Shown here in pieces: positions 1 through 11,200 of a stretch of DNA of 64,000 nucleotides (its first letter is position 1; every line of letters starts with the position of its first letter). The stretch covers positions 86,515,912 to 86,579,911 of the forward strand of contig NC_035445.2 of NCBI RefSeq assembly GCF_002127325.2, written 5' to 3'. Source of the stretch: Helianthus annuus (lineage: Eukaryota > Streptophyta > Magnoliopsida > Asterales > Asteraceae). A program made the translations under genes and the position numbers. The notes under the pieces were generated by a model that had not been told where the DNA came from, searched no databases, and saw nothing but the letters and a program-made list of their open reading frames with translations.

Positions 1-1136
1 TGGGCCTAGCCCTTCAAGAAAGCCCTTCTTGGGGTCCACAAGAGTAGCATAGACTGTGAAGAGCAATGAGAAAGTTAACACAATCTCCATGATAACACCT
101 TGTAGAGAATCCATCCCAGCCGCGAGTGTATGCACTGGTGTCGTCTGAAAATTACCAAATACATGATAATCTATAAGTTTTACTTCATTACAAACGCGCA
201 ATTATTTTTATTAGGGTCATTCTTTATAGACGTGTGGTGACTCAAAATCATTCTTTATGTATAACACACAAAGAACAAGAATCGGTTACTAAACAACATT
301 GAAAAAAGAAATTCAAAGTCACTTGAGTTTGATATCCTAGGTTCGGTTAAGATGGGTTTAGTAACAGATCAAATGAGTTTAGGTCAAGTCAGAATGACTT
401 ACGGGTATTTTTGGTTTGGGTTATATGTACTTTTAAAATTTCTAAAGTGTGGAGATGTATTACATGACCAAAATTTTAAGGCTGGGTGTTAAAATTTTAT
501 TTTTTATTTTATTGAGTAAAATTTAACTTTCACCTGTCTCTTTTTTTAAAAGATAATTTTTCATGGAAGGTATGATTGTTAAAATGTAATTCTTAATCCT
601 TATAATTGAGAAAATGAAAGATAATTATTAATGTTTTGACTTTAAAAATATTAAATTAAGGTTTCTTTGACAAAATTTACCAATCCACCGGTGAGATAAC
701 TTAGGAGAGCACAAGCGGCAACGGAAGCAAGCAACTGATCAATCCAGTAAAAAAGAGATCGGACAATGGTGATATGACCACCAGCACATAGCCCAATGGT
801 GACAGCAGGATTCAAATGACCACCAGAGATTCTAAAACCAGCCGATATCATAACCCCTACAACTAACGCATGAGCCAATGCAACGAAAAGTAGCCCAACC
901 ACCTCATTTCCAGCCAACTTCTCTGATAAACTCCACACAAGTTAGAAATTTGAAACATATTATATGATCAAATGAAAATGAGGGTTAAAGATTATTTAGG
1001 CTCGCTCACCGGTGGTCATGGCTGATCCCACACCCGCGAAGATGAAGAAAAACGTGACGATAAACTCGACAACGAGGGCTTGGATGCAGTCGGGCTTAGT
1101 GATCTCATTGATGGAGCCAAGTGCAATCTTAGCCAT
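1..1136 (-). CDS. TIP4-1: Tonoplast intrinsic protein (aquaporin), TIP4 type; 5' three exons, truncated by window edge
   Basis: Major intrinsic protein family; TIPs form tetrameric pores for water and small neutral solutes in the vacuolar membrane. Exons read on the minus strand: exon 1 1136-1010, exon 2 922-681, exon 3 144-1 (continues off the window). Introns 1009-923 (87 bp) and 680-145 (536 bp) have GT..AG ends and the phases join cleanly. The 171 residues seen begin MAKIALGS, carry the TIP helix-2 His (about H60) in ALAHAL and the first pore motif NPA at about residues 80-82, and include VDPKKG near the end of exon 3. The second NPA and the last helix would lie outside the window (family length about 247 aa). 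The start fits the TIP N-terminus. Subfamily TIP4 is assigned from remembered similarity ([25 protein letters not shown]), so TIP4 is fairly sure and the member number less so. This is the only ordinary host gene recognised. Confidence 0.93.
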
Positions 1137-1182
1137 TGTTAGAATTTTGGTGTACGAATTGAACTTTGGTCGCTAGTGTCCA

Positions 1183-1190
1183 ATTTATAA
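1183..1190 (-). promoter_or_regulatory. Candidate TATA box of the aquaporin gene
   Basis: TTATAAAT on the minus strand, about 50 bp upstream of the ATG at 1136. It would give a very short 5' UTR. Position and sequence are right for a plant core promoter, but no start site can be seen. Confidence 0.45.
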
Positions 1191-1311
1191 CATTAGTGCA
1201 TGTTGGAATGCATTATTTGAGATAAAAGTAAGATTCCAATTGGATTTTACTTGAGCCTCGTAACATCGTGGTAACATTATGACGTGGCCACACATGGTGG
1301 GCCCATGAATA

Positions 1312-1915
1312 ATTGTTCATCCATTGACTTTAAAAAAATAAAATTAAAAAACTGTTTAGCCAGTCGCGATCTATAGACCAGGTAATCATAATGTTGGACG
1401 TTCATGTGATTCGTGAGTGGTGACGATGATGGTTAGTGAAGTTGATATTAATTTATTTTCATTCCATTATTATTTTAACTGTATGCTAATTTTGCCGTTC
1501 AAAAAAAAAATTGTATGCTAATTTAAGTTGACGTGTGTTACATGACTTTATGAGTTGTATAAAGAAAATACTTTTTAAAAATCTATTGATAATTTTCATG
1601 TTTTGAGTGATGAGTTTGAGTAAAATTCATCAATGATACTTTTTGCTAATAAAAAAAACACGGAATAATCGTCATGTGTGATCTTTGCTTCCAGATCTAG
1701 GAATTTTTCTAAAAAAATATTTCAGTTGTAAAATCACCTTAATTATCATAGTTACCAAAGATAACTTTTTTATTTTGGTGTGTTAAAAATCATAACTGTT
1801 CATCCATTGACTTTAAAAAAATTAAATTTTAAAAACCGTTTAGCCAATTGCGATCTATAGACCCGGTAATCATAATGTTGGACATTCATGTGATTCGTGA
1901 GTGGTGAGATGATGG
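1312..1915. repeat. Direct duplication of about 120 bp (1312-1432 and 1795-1915)
   Basis: Both copies run from GTTCATCCATTGACTTT through CGATCTATAGACC to GATTCGTGAGTGGTGA, with a handful of substitutions and small indels. They lie upstream of the aquaporin gene, separated by about 360 bp of AT-rich sequence with no ORF. The second copy runs into the foldback element at 1933. Nothing else was recognised between 1191 and 1932. Confidence 0.85.
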
Positions 1916-1932
1916 CAAATAATATATAGTAT

Positions 1933-2214
1933 AGAGTAAACTTCCGTTTTGCTCCCTGTGGTTTGGTCACTTTAACGGTTTTGCCCCAAACCTTTAAAAA
2001 TAGCCATTTTACTCCCTGATGTTTTGGTTTTGTTACCAGTTTGCTCCCTGCGGGGAGCAAAAAGGAAAAACAAACAATTTTGATAGAGTTAGAGGCGGGG
2101 AGCAAACTGGCAAAAAAAACCGAAACATCAGGGAGTAAAATGGCTATTTTTAAAGGTTTGGAGCAAAACCGTTAAAGTGACCAAACCACAGGGAGCAAAA
2201 CGGAAGTTTACTCT
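1933..2214. mobile_element. Foldback element / MITE with long inverted repeats
   Basis: Two arms of about 115 bp are near-perfect inverted copies (from AGAGTAAACTTCCG at the left to its complement at the right), separated by a short loop around 2055-2095. A 7-bp candidate target duplication ATAGTAT flanks it (1926-1932 and 2215-2221). No transposase. The overlapping 101-codon minus-strand ORF only reflects the repeat and is not called. The termini resemble those of the 2.2-kb element at 60251. Confidence 0.85.
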
Positions 2215-2221
2215 ATAGTAT

Positions 2222-2739
2222 AAATTATTTTAACTGTATATAGTATAAATTTAAAAATCCTACAATTTTATACAAAATTCTGTAGTAACAAGTATATAAT
2301 GGCAAATAATATATAACACTTTGGATACTAGAAAGAATACTTTAATTTTCAAATTTACTTAAAGTTTGTATCGTGAATACTAATCATCATGTAATAGGTG
2401 GTCACATGTTATTTTAAATAAAAAATGGAAGTAACATGTTTTAAAATCTAAACAATTAGGAAACTTCAAAATTAAAAAACTGTCTACAATCACTACACTA
2501 GCATTGTATGTAAAGAAATATTTTTAAATTAGTCTCTGAATAAGGTACCTTCGAGTGCATGCTGCATAGATGCATGTTCAAAAGTATTTTCACGAATTTG
2601 ATGTATTTATATGGTTATATGATGTTGAAAATTTAGATGGTGTGAATAAATATTAATTTAGTGAAATTATAATTTAGTAAAATTATAATTATTTAGTAGA
2701 CTCTTCATACGGGTGATAAACTCTTAAGTGGAGTTTTAT
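2222..2739. other. AT-rich spacer, nothing recognised
   Basis: No ORF, repeat or RNA gene of note apart from short ATTTAGT-type repetitions near 2655-2700. Confidence 0.6.
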
Positions 2740-2747
2740 GTCAATTT

Positions 2748-3513
2748 TAAGGCCTGCCCTGAGAATTTATGTATCCTGTTTGAGCTCGAAAAAACGTGCC
2801 CTTAGGACTTGACTAAATAAAAAAGTTTGTATTTAACGCCTAAATAATCGACAAAGTTTAGGAGCCATCAACGCCTAAATAATCGACAAAGTTTGTATCA
2901 AATTAAGTTAAGCCTAAATAATGATCGACAACATAAGTTAACTGAATTCGACATAAGTTAACTGAAATCGACATAAGTTAACCGAATTCAACATAATAAC
3001 TGAAATCATAAATCATAAGTTCACTGTGAATCCTAAATCATAAGTTAACTGAATTCGACAATTGATGTTTACCTGTGAACTGATCCTGATTGAAGGGTGT
3101 GACTGTGAAATTGAAGGCCTGCTGTTGCTATGAGTGTGAACTAAATCGAACAAAAACTTAAAACTGCAGCAGAATGATGATCACTGTGAAATCGAAGGTC
3201 TGTTCCTCTGATCTCTCCGACTCCTATCCAGCGACGTTTCAATACCCACGGAGGAAATAAGTTGCCGCCCAACAATGGATTTCTTTTTTTTATTACCTTT
3301 TAGAATTATTTGGGTATTGGGCTCACTAACCTAATGGGCTAAATAGTTTAAACAATATGATTTTTTTAAGTGGGCTTATGTTAATATTTGTTTGGCTATA
3401 CCCTATTAATTTTTCTTTACATATATATTATCGGATTTTTTTAAATTACTTGCCCTACAAGATCACGGGCCCTGCCCGGTTGCCCTCCCCGCCCTCCTTC
3501 AGGGCCGGCCCTG
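2748..3513. mobile_element. Non-autonomous hAT-type element, 766 bp
   Basis: Terminal inverted repeats are TAAGGCCTGCCCTGA at the left and the complement of CAGGGCCGGCCCTGA at the right (12 of 15 match). A perfect 8-bp target duplication GTCAATTT sits at 2740-2747 and 3514-3521. An 8-bp duplication and CAGGG-type ends are hAT hallmarks. No transposase ORF is present. Internally there are repeated ATCGACAACATAAGTTAAC-like units around 2925-3060. Confidence 0.85.
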
Positions 3514-3655
3514 GTCAATTTATTAGTTTTTATTAGAGTTTATGTCTCTAATAAAATCTCTAATATAGTGAGACTTTTAGTAGAGTTTTATGTCAATTTA
3601 TTAGTTTTTATTAAAGTTTATTTCTCTAATAAAATCTCTAATAAAGTGAGACTCT
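3514..3655. repeat. Tandem direct repeat, unit about 78 bp
   Basis: Unit 1 (3514-3591) and unit 2 (from 3592) share GTCAATTTATTAGTTTTTATT, CTCTAATAAAATCTCTAATA and AGTGAGACT. The hAT element to the left landed in the same kind of sequence. Beyond it, 3656-3888 holds no gene. Confidence 0.8.
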
Positions 3656-3888
3656 TCTCTACCTCATATCTTTTGTATGCAAAGTAGGTTATATGCCTAA
3701 CTTGATGAACCTAATTACAAGTAGAGAATTGAAAGTGGAATTTTAGAGAAAAAAAATTAGGAGAGTTCTTGGAGATACTTGAAGACCCATGTGTTGGGTA
3801 CTTAGAGAGATATGTTGTCTCAATTCAATTTCATTATCTTCATATCATTATTTTCCACAAGTTCTAACGCTATATTTTTATCCGGTGT

Positions 3889-4256
3889 AACCTCGGGCGC
3901 GTGGCCATCTCCGGCAGTACATACTGCTTCGGCTGTTGTACCCTGGGAGACAGACGCGTCGTCTTTAGTAGAGGCGCGGAATCTGTTTTAAGGGAAGCGT
4001 GTTGAACACATGCCTTAACCAAAATCGTCAACGTTTTAGTGTGCTCTTTGTTGCAGTCAAGGAGTATTTTTCAAGACTCAAGACGATGAATACTTGAGTC
4101 TAGGATGCTATCAAATGCGCATGAAGGACCACTAGAGATGCGGCTTGAATCAAGATTGGTATATAAAATTATATTTTATATTCTTTTTATTTAGTTATTG
4201 CAATCGGTATTTTACTATGATATTTTCTACGAAGAACGAGAGTCTCGTTATTATAT
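3889..4256. repeat. 368-bp tandem repeat, copy 1 (intact)
   Basis: Starts AACCTCGGGCGCGTGGCCAT. Copy 2 follows directly at 4257 and is split: 4257-4539 plus 6231 to about 6317. The copies differ at only a few bases. The GC-rich head is unlike the AT-rich surroundings. I do not recognise the unit; a broken-up retroelement end is possible. The 84-codon minus-strand ORF across it is not convincing. Confidence 0.85.
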
Positions 4257-4539
4257 AACCTCGGGCGCGTGGCCATCTCCGGCAGTACATACTGCTTCGG
4301 CTGTTGTACCCTGGGAGACAGACGCGTCGTCTTTAGTAGAGGCGCGAAATCTGTTTTAAGGGAAGCGTGTTGAACACATGCCTCAACCAAAATCGTCAAC
4401 GTTTTAGTGTGCTCTTTGTTGTAGTCAAGGAGTATTTTCAAGACTCAAGATGATGAATACTTGAGTCTAGGATGCTATCAAATGCGCGTGAAGGACCCAC
4501 TAGAGATGCGGCTTAAATCAAGATTGGTATATAAAATTA

Positions 4540-6230
4540 CTAGGTTAAAGCCCACGTGTACACGTGGTTTAACCAACGAAGATAGTTTAAAGGTTTAATT
4601 GTCTAAATTGAAACTAAACTTAAACGTGCAATATAAAGTTTTAGTTGAAGTTTACTTTTAAGAGGAACGGTACAGTAATACTATGCATTATTTGCCTAAA
4701 ATCAATCATCTTTCCAAATAATCCTATAAATATAACATGGAATAATACAATGCAACATAAATCATTTCAATTTAACTGCTGATAAACACCACAAAACTAC
4801 TAACCTGTAATAAATATAGATTCTGCAAGACTAAAAATCAAAGTGGGGATTGCATAAGTATATACCCAGAAAAGCTACAAATCAAGAAATGAAATTCCAA
4901 ATTAGGTTTAAAAAGTAAGTGGTCTCAACATATCTTTTCCTCCATCTCTTGCTTCTGCTATGCTTTTCCACATATATGATCCAAATTCAGTTATTTACAC
5001 CCTTCAAATCCCATAACATTTTCCCTTTTAACACTTGAACCTACCCTTGTATATAAGGTTCACGATTAGATGCTTGCCAATGGTGGATACATTGAAAGAA
5101 TGAAACCTCATCATAGTTGCTATTTATAAAAAATATATAAAAGAATAAGAGAAATTGTTTTGACTTGATAAATTTCGTATAGTTGTTCCTGCTATTGAGA
5201 TACAGATACATTATTTAGTAAAATAGTATACTTGATTCCAAACATTAATTTCATGCATACCTCTTAAGCTCCAACATAAATGATTGTCTACAACAAACAT
5301 AGAGTACATTTGGATAAGAACCTAAAATAATAGTAACTCGTTAGAGTCAAACAAATACTATCTAACTAATTTCGTTGATATGGCATATAATTGATTGAAT
5401 TGATCTTACCAAAATACGTCTCATGATTAGAGCAGAAAACAGGTATTAGATCACAGATAATATTCGATGTAGAACATAACTCAATGCAAATCTCAAAACC
5501 CTAATATAAAATCATATTAACCAATTAAACACAAAAAAAAAAAAAAATAGAGGGATTATGATGGAATCATGGAATAGATGCAATCAAAAACATGATTGAC
5601 AAAGATAAACAAACCTTAAACCACAAGAAGGTTTAATCAATTGGGATTTGATTATGATTTTCATAGCATCAACGGGTGTTAAAAAAGATGAAAAGAACAA
5701 ACTGGCAAAGTTTTAGGGATTTAATTAGATAGATAGTTGTATAATGATAATTCAATTTCTTATTAAATTTTTAAATTTTAAAAATATTATAACATGGTAG
5801 ATCTTACATAATGATAATTCAATTTCTTATCAAATTTTTAAATTTTAAAAATATTATAACATGGTAGATCGAAGTTTGAAGTTAATTCATTATCAATTTT
5901 TTTATTCTATTATTATAATATTATTTTATATAAGATTACGTTGAACCATCCATAGTTAACTTATTATCAATTTTTTATTCTATTATTATAATACTTTTAA
6001 ATAAGATTACGTTGACACATCAATAGTTAATTTATTATCAAATTTTCATTCTATTATTATAATATTTTTATTATCAATATAATAGTTTTATCAGTTATGA
6101 TATATTACCTAAATAATATTAAATTTATTATTATCGATTCCTTCTTATCCATGGGCGGAAAAACTAAAGAGAGAGGCCCTCAGAATGTGCCATGTGTCCC
6201 ATAATTGGTTTCTTTTATTATATGTATAGA
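4540..6230 (-). mobile_element. Helitron HEL1, non-autonomous, 1.69 kb, inserted in repeat copy 2
   Basis: On the minus strand it begins TCTATACATATAATAAAAG (from 6230) and ends with the perfect hairpin CCACGTGTACACGTGG (4552-4567) shortly before the terminal CTAG (4543-4540). Insertion is between A and T (A|TC...CTAG|T), as known for Helitrons. Both flanks together reproduce the uninterrupted sequence ATAAAATTATATTTTATATTC of tandem copy 1, so the boundaries are exact. No Rep/helicase ORF and no recognisable captured exon; internal sequence is AT-rich, with a local direct duplication (AATTCAATTTCTTAT units, 5740-5870). Confidence 0.92.
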
Positions 6231-6317
6231 TATTTTATATTCTTTTTATTTAGTTATTGCAACCGGTATTTTACTATAATATTTTTCTACGAAGAACGAG
6301 AGTCTTGTTATTATATA

Positions 6318-7157
6318 TTTTGTAATTATACTTTATAAAAAATAAACCTACTTCCTAGATTAGTTCCTAGATTAGTTACATGTTTTCCTTAATTCATGTA
6401 AATCCTATCACATCAACCTAAAAATCATGTATTACACAAAACACTACTCGTAAATATGTACTTTTATTAATATAAGATCATCACGCATATGTTATGCTGA
6501 TAAAAAATAATAGAAACCGAGTTGGGTTCGCTTAAGCTCACTTTTAGTTAGGGTTGGCAATAGATTATCTGTATAAGATACAATTAAAATTGTTTACTAA
6601 AAAGTATACTATTAGTTTTTACTTTTTTTAAAAATAAATAGAATTAGGCGGCTACGATCTATCATTTCTTCTCCTTGGTACCTAAAACATACAACTGTGT
6701 TATTAACATTAGATATAACGTAATTAAACAAGTTGTATTCATCTTTAATAATTGTGTTATTCGCGTCGTCCGATACCTGTTAAACTTGATAAGACACGAT
6801 TTGTCAACCCTACTTTTAGGCTTAATCTTCGGAAAACGAGTATCTATTATGAATCCATAACTTCAAGACTCATTTAAACACACAAATAATATAAATAGAG
6901 ATTGGTGTTGTTTGAATAAGTTATTTTCTACTGACTATGATACTCCAGAGGTCTTTATCAAGACAGTGTTATGTAGCATTCTCAACTTATCAAAGAATGA
7001 ATTATCATGGTGCCTGCAGACAAAAAATGGTTTACATGACCACTTTAGTGCCTGAGTTGGGTAGTTTGAATTCGCGCCGACTCTTGGTGTCCAAACGTAT
7101 TAACTTATTATGAGATAAGACCGTTGTCATGCCGTAGGTTGAAAGAAATGAGTGAGA
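6318..7157. other. Spacer with no convincing gene
   Basis: AT-rich; a 61-codon ORF at 6675-6860 has low-complexity hydrophobic composition and no family resemblance, so it is not called. Confidence 0.6.
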
Positions 7158-7173
7158 TCTATTTTGAAGTTTC

Positions 7174-7904
7174 TCGATTACCGGAGAGTGGTGGCTCTGG
7201 CTTGTGGAGGTGGAGATGGTCTAAGTCCTCTTTAAATGCGTTTGAAGCGACTGATTTGGAGGATTGCCAGAGATCGCTTTGCGGATTCAGTCTTTCAGCT
7301 GGGGCGGACAAGTGGAGATGGATTCCGGAGTCTACAGGCCTTTTCTCCACTGCTTCGGTTAAAGCTTTAGCTGTGGAGACCGATATTGCCAATATCAGTG
7401 TTTGGAAATGGAAAGGTGGCTGGATCCCTTCGAAGTGTAAGATTTTTGTTTGGAGATCGGTTCTCGACCGTATTCCAACGAGGAGGGCTTTAGTTAGGAG
7501 GAACGTCCAGATAGATTCGGAAGATTGCCTTTTTGCGGAGAAGCTCCCGAAACGGTGGACCATATCTTTTCGGTGTGCAAGGTATCGTCTGCTGTTTGGC
7601 ACAGATTAAGTGCTTGGGCCAAGATACCTCCAATCTTTGCCTTTGCATTCAAGGATTTGTTAGTTTGTCATAAAGGGGACGGTGTGGGAAAAAAGCTAAA
7701 GAAATTGTTCGGGGGCTCATCGTGGTGACATGTTGGTGTATTTAGAAAGCTAGGAACGCTAAAATTTTCTCAAACGGAAGAGGTAATAGTGACGAGATCT
7801 TCGGGGAGGTTAAATCTCTAGGTTTCCTTTGGTTAAAATGTAGATCCAAGCATAAGAACATTGTTTGGAGTGATTGGTGTAATTATCCTATGTATATGTT
7901 GTAG
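7174..7904 (+). pseudogene. C-terminal part of LINE ORF2 (zinc-binding RT-associated domain), broken
   Basis: Encodes the end of a plant LINE reverse-transcriptase polyprotein. Recognisable blocks are WKGGWIPSKCKIFVWR, IPTRRALVRRNV and, after a one-base loss near 7529, CGEAPETVDHIFSVC, the zf-RVT-type Cys/His domain. A further frameshift near 7722 and an in-frame TAG around 7741 precede the final stop at 7902-7904. The RT core and endonuclease are missing because of 5' truncation. The ATG at 7124 in this frame lies in pre-insertion flanking DNA, so the first residues of that reading frame are not element sequence. No function expected. Confidence 0.88.
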
Positions 7905-7975
7905 TTGTTTCAGTGTGGGTCTGCGTTTTTTTGGCGAGGCCAGCCGGTGTTAATGAAATTTTCCTTTAAAAAAAA
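7174..7975 (+). mobile_element. 5'-truncated LINE (LINE-A), 802 bp, with perfect 16-bp target duplications
   Basis: The sequence TCTATTTTGAAGTTTC occurs at 7158-7173 and again at 7976-7991, straight after a short poly(A) (about 7969-7975). That is the signature of target-primed reverse transcription. Only the 3' end of a non-LTR element remains. Confidence 0.93.
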
Positions 7976-8258
7976 TCTATTTTGAAGTTTCATTACAAAT
8001 GATTGCCTCTTGCGCTTATAATAAGCTAGAATTGCATCGTTAATTAAGAAGATAAAAATGATTACCCTCTAATGTCTTAATGATGTTGTCTAAATTATAC
8101 ATATTTTTATATAAATATTCCTACACTTTTGAGCAAATTTAGGATTGTTTGCATTAAATTCTACTAGTATTTGGTTCATAGTTGAATTTTATAGATTTCA
8201 AATGAAAACGAGCCAAAATAATTTACATTTCATCAAATCTCTTAATATTTGTATATAA

Positions 8259-11200
8259 TTTTTTTTAAAGGCCAACAAATTTTATTCAACTTGGGCTAAC
8301 AAAAGTTAGACCACACCAGAAACAAGGTAACTAACAATTACAAATCCATACTATATGTGTCCATATTACACCGTTGAACCCATGTCACCGAATGTCTCTT
8401 TGCCCTGTTCTTAAACCAAAGGAATCCCAACTGTCGAATTTCTTGCTTCAGCCCTTCAAAATTCGGTTCCTTGTCCTTGAATACCCTGTCGTTTCTACAC
8501 CTCCAAATTCCCCATAAAGCCACCAATATAATCAGCTGGAGAAGTTGTTTCCATCTTCGGCTCCCACGGACGTTTTTGTGAAGGTTAATAATATCCTTAA
8601 CGGTGAAGGCGAATAACCTCAGACATCTTGTCCAATCCGCAATGAAATCCCATACTGCTAGAGCTAATTGACAACCAACAAACAGGTGGTCTACGGTTTC
8701 CTCTTCCTCGCCACACATCTTACAAGTGTATGAATCCAGGCGAACGTTTCTTCTTCTTAAACCCTCCATGGTCGGTACACGCCCCAAGTTAATCCTCCAA
8801 GCAAGAAAATTAATCTTGACCAGTACCCAATTATTCCACTCGAAACATACGCCTTGCCCCGTGTTACCCGACTACTCCAACCGCTTTCTAAGACTCCTAA
8901 CCGAGAAAACTCTTGATGTTTCAAGGTCCCATGCCCACACATCCTTGCCGTCCCTAATATCGACCAACATGAGCAATGATGTTATGTCGTCAAGCTGGTA
9001 GATCACATCTTCAGTTTGCGGGTTACGATTCCAATGAAATTTTATTGTTATGAAATCGTGAGTCACTTGTATTCTATCCTGAACCTGGACATTTTTGTCA
9101 TGTTCCAGCTGGTATAAAATATTGAACCTTTTGTATAGTGGTTCATCCAGGAGCCAACAATCCTTCCAGAATGCTATGGTTTCCCCATCTCCTACTGATC
9201 CTTTGAACATTCTGCCAAAACTATCCCATAATCTTGTAGATCTGTGCTTACCTTATTAACCTGCTTCCATGGGCCACTAGACGTGAGCCTACATGGAATA
9301 AAATTCAAGGATTTTGAAGTGTTATGTATGCTCCATATAACCTTACGCCACAAACTATCCCTATCAATCTTGAATCGCCACCACCACTTTGCTAACATAG
9401 CCAAGTTAGCCTCCGTTAGTGACTCGATGCCCACCCCGCCATATTCCTTTGTGTTGGTCACATTTTTCCATTTCACCCAACTGATCTTGTCTTTTTTCCG
9501 GACTTGCACCCCATAGAATATCCTTGCGAATTTTTTCGAGATGTTTTATAACCTGCATAGGAGCCCTGAATATGAAGAAATAGTACGTAGGGAGTGCATT
9601 TAGAACCGACTTAATTAAGGTGAGTTTGCCTCCGAATGATAATGACCTTGCTTTCCATGCCGATAACCTATTGTTGAAAACGTCAATTATCGGCTTCCAA
9701 TGTTTCACTAAATTCATGTTTGCTCCAACCTGCAGCCCCAAGTGTATGAAAGAGAACCTCCCCACTTTACACCTTAGAATATTTACCATCTCTTGGGTAT
9801 TCACCTCGCTCACCCCGACACCAAATAAACTCCTCTTCGTGAGATTGACTCGCAACCCGGAAGCGAGATAAAAGCAGGGGAGAATTCTGTTTAATTTTTT
9901 TTGCATTAGGTAAAGCCCACTCGCCCAGAAACACTGCGTCATCTGCATAAAAGAAGTGTGATAAAGCTTGCCCGTTTTGGGGACACGATATCCCTTTGTA
10001 TAACCCGACTTCACACGCCTCTTTCATAACCCCACTCAAAGATTCCATCACAATTAGGAATAAGAAAGGGGATAGAGGATCCCCTTGTCTTAGCCCTCTG
10101 TAACAATTAAATTCCCATGTGGGGGACCCATTCACTAGAACCGATGCACGTGCCGAAGTAACCATGGCTAAGACCCATCTCCTCCATTGTAACGGAAAAT
10201 ACATCTGAGCCATAATGGATGTCAAGAAGTCCCAATTCACAGAATCGTAGGCCTTCTCTATATCCACCTTTTTGATAAAACCCGCCTTATTACTTCTTTT
10301 CAACCAAGGAGTAATTTCGTTTAAAACTAGCGGCCCATCTAAAATGCTTCTATTTGCCAAGAAAGCGGTCTGCTCTTCTGAAATCAAACCTTGCATCACA
10401 GGTTTTAGGCGACTTGCCAAGACCTTAGAAATCACTTTGTTTATGCACCCTATCAGGCTTATGGGCCTGTAGTCGTGTAAGCCCTTAGGGTCGTTACACT
10501 TGGGAATTAATGCTAGGAATGAGGATGTGCACCCTTCGTTTAAACATGCACTATAATAGAATTCCTCAAACACTTTCAAAAAGTCATGTTGCAACAAACC
10601 CCAACATCGTTTCAGGAACCGAAAGTTGATACCGTCCGGGCCCAGGGCTTTGTCTCCACCGTAGTCCCAGATTGCCTTTTTAATTTCGTCCAAAGAGAAG
10701 GGTTCTATCAACGCTAAAGCCTCCGAATTTGATATAGCATTTAACTTCAGGCATACCAGGCCTGGTCGAGTGTCGCGAGGTTCCATGAACTTTCATGCGA
10801 AAAACAAACAGATTGCATCCTTGACTAGAGATGGTGTTGTGACCCATTCCCCATCAATATTGATCCCATGTATCCGATTATTACTCGAGTTCGCCTTCAC
10901 AACCCCATGAAAATAAGCGGTATTTTCATCTCCTTCAACTGCCCCCACCTAACCCTGGACTTCTGTTGTAGGTCCATGGTTTTACTTCTGTCCATCTCAG
11001 CGATGAATGCTTTGTACTCTGCCCTCAACTCTAGTTCCTGGTCTGTTAATCGCTTTCTTCAACCTCCAATTCCAAATTTTCTAACAGTGCTAGCTTTGAA
11101 ACATAATCGTTATCTCTAGACTCTTTATATTCCATGACCCAATTTTTAATTTTGAACTTGACCCATTTCAATTATTGTGCCAACCTTAAATCTGCAGGAC

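Noticed and set aside
1800..2105. 101-codon minus-strand ORF
   Set aside because: It lies across the arms and loop of the foldback element; the translation follows the inverted repeat and resembles no protein.
4187..4441. 84-codon minus-strand ORF in the tandem repeat
   Set aside because: Closed in the equivalent frame of copy 1, with no recognisable motif; the repeat is better treated as non-coding.
6675..6860. 61-codon ORF
   Set aside because: Low-complexity hydrophobic composition in AT-rich DNA, without motif or neighbour support.
7159..7602. 147-codon minus-strand ORF
   Set aside because: Antisense shadow of the LINE-A zinc-domain coding strand, which has clear family motifs.
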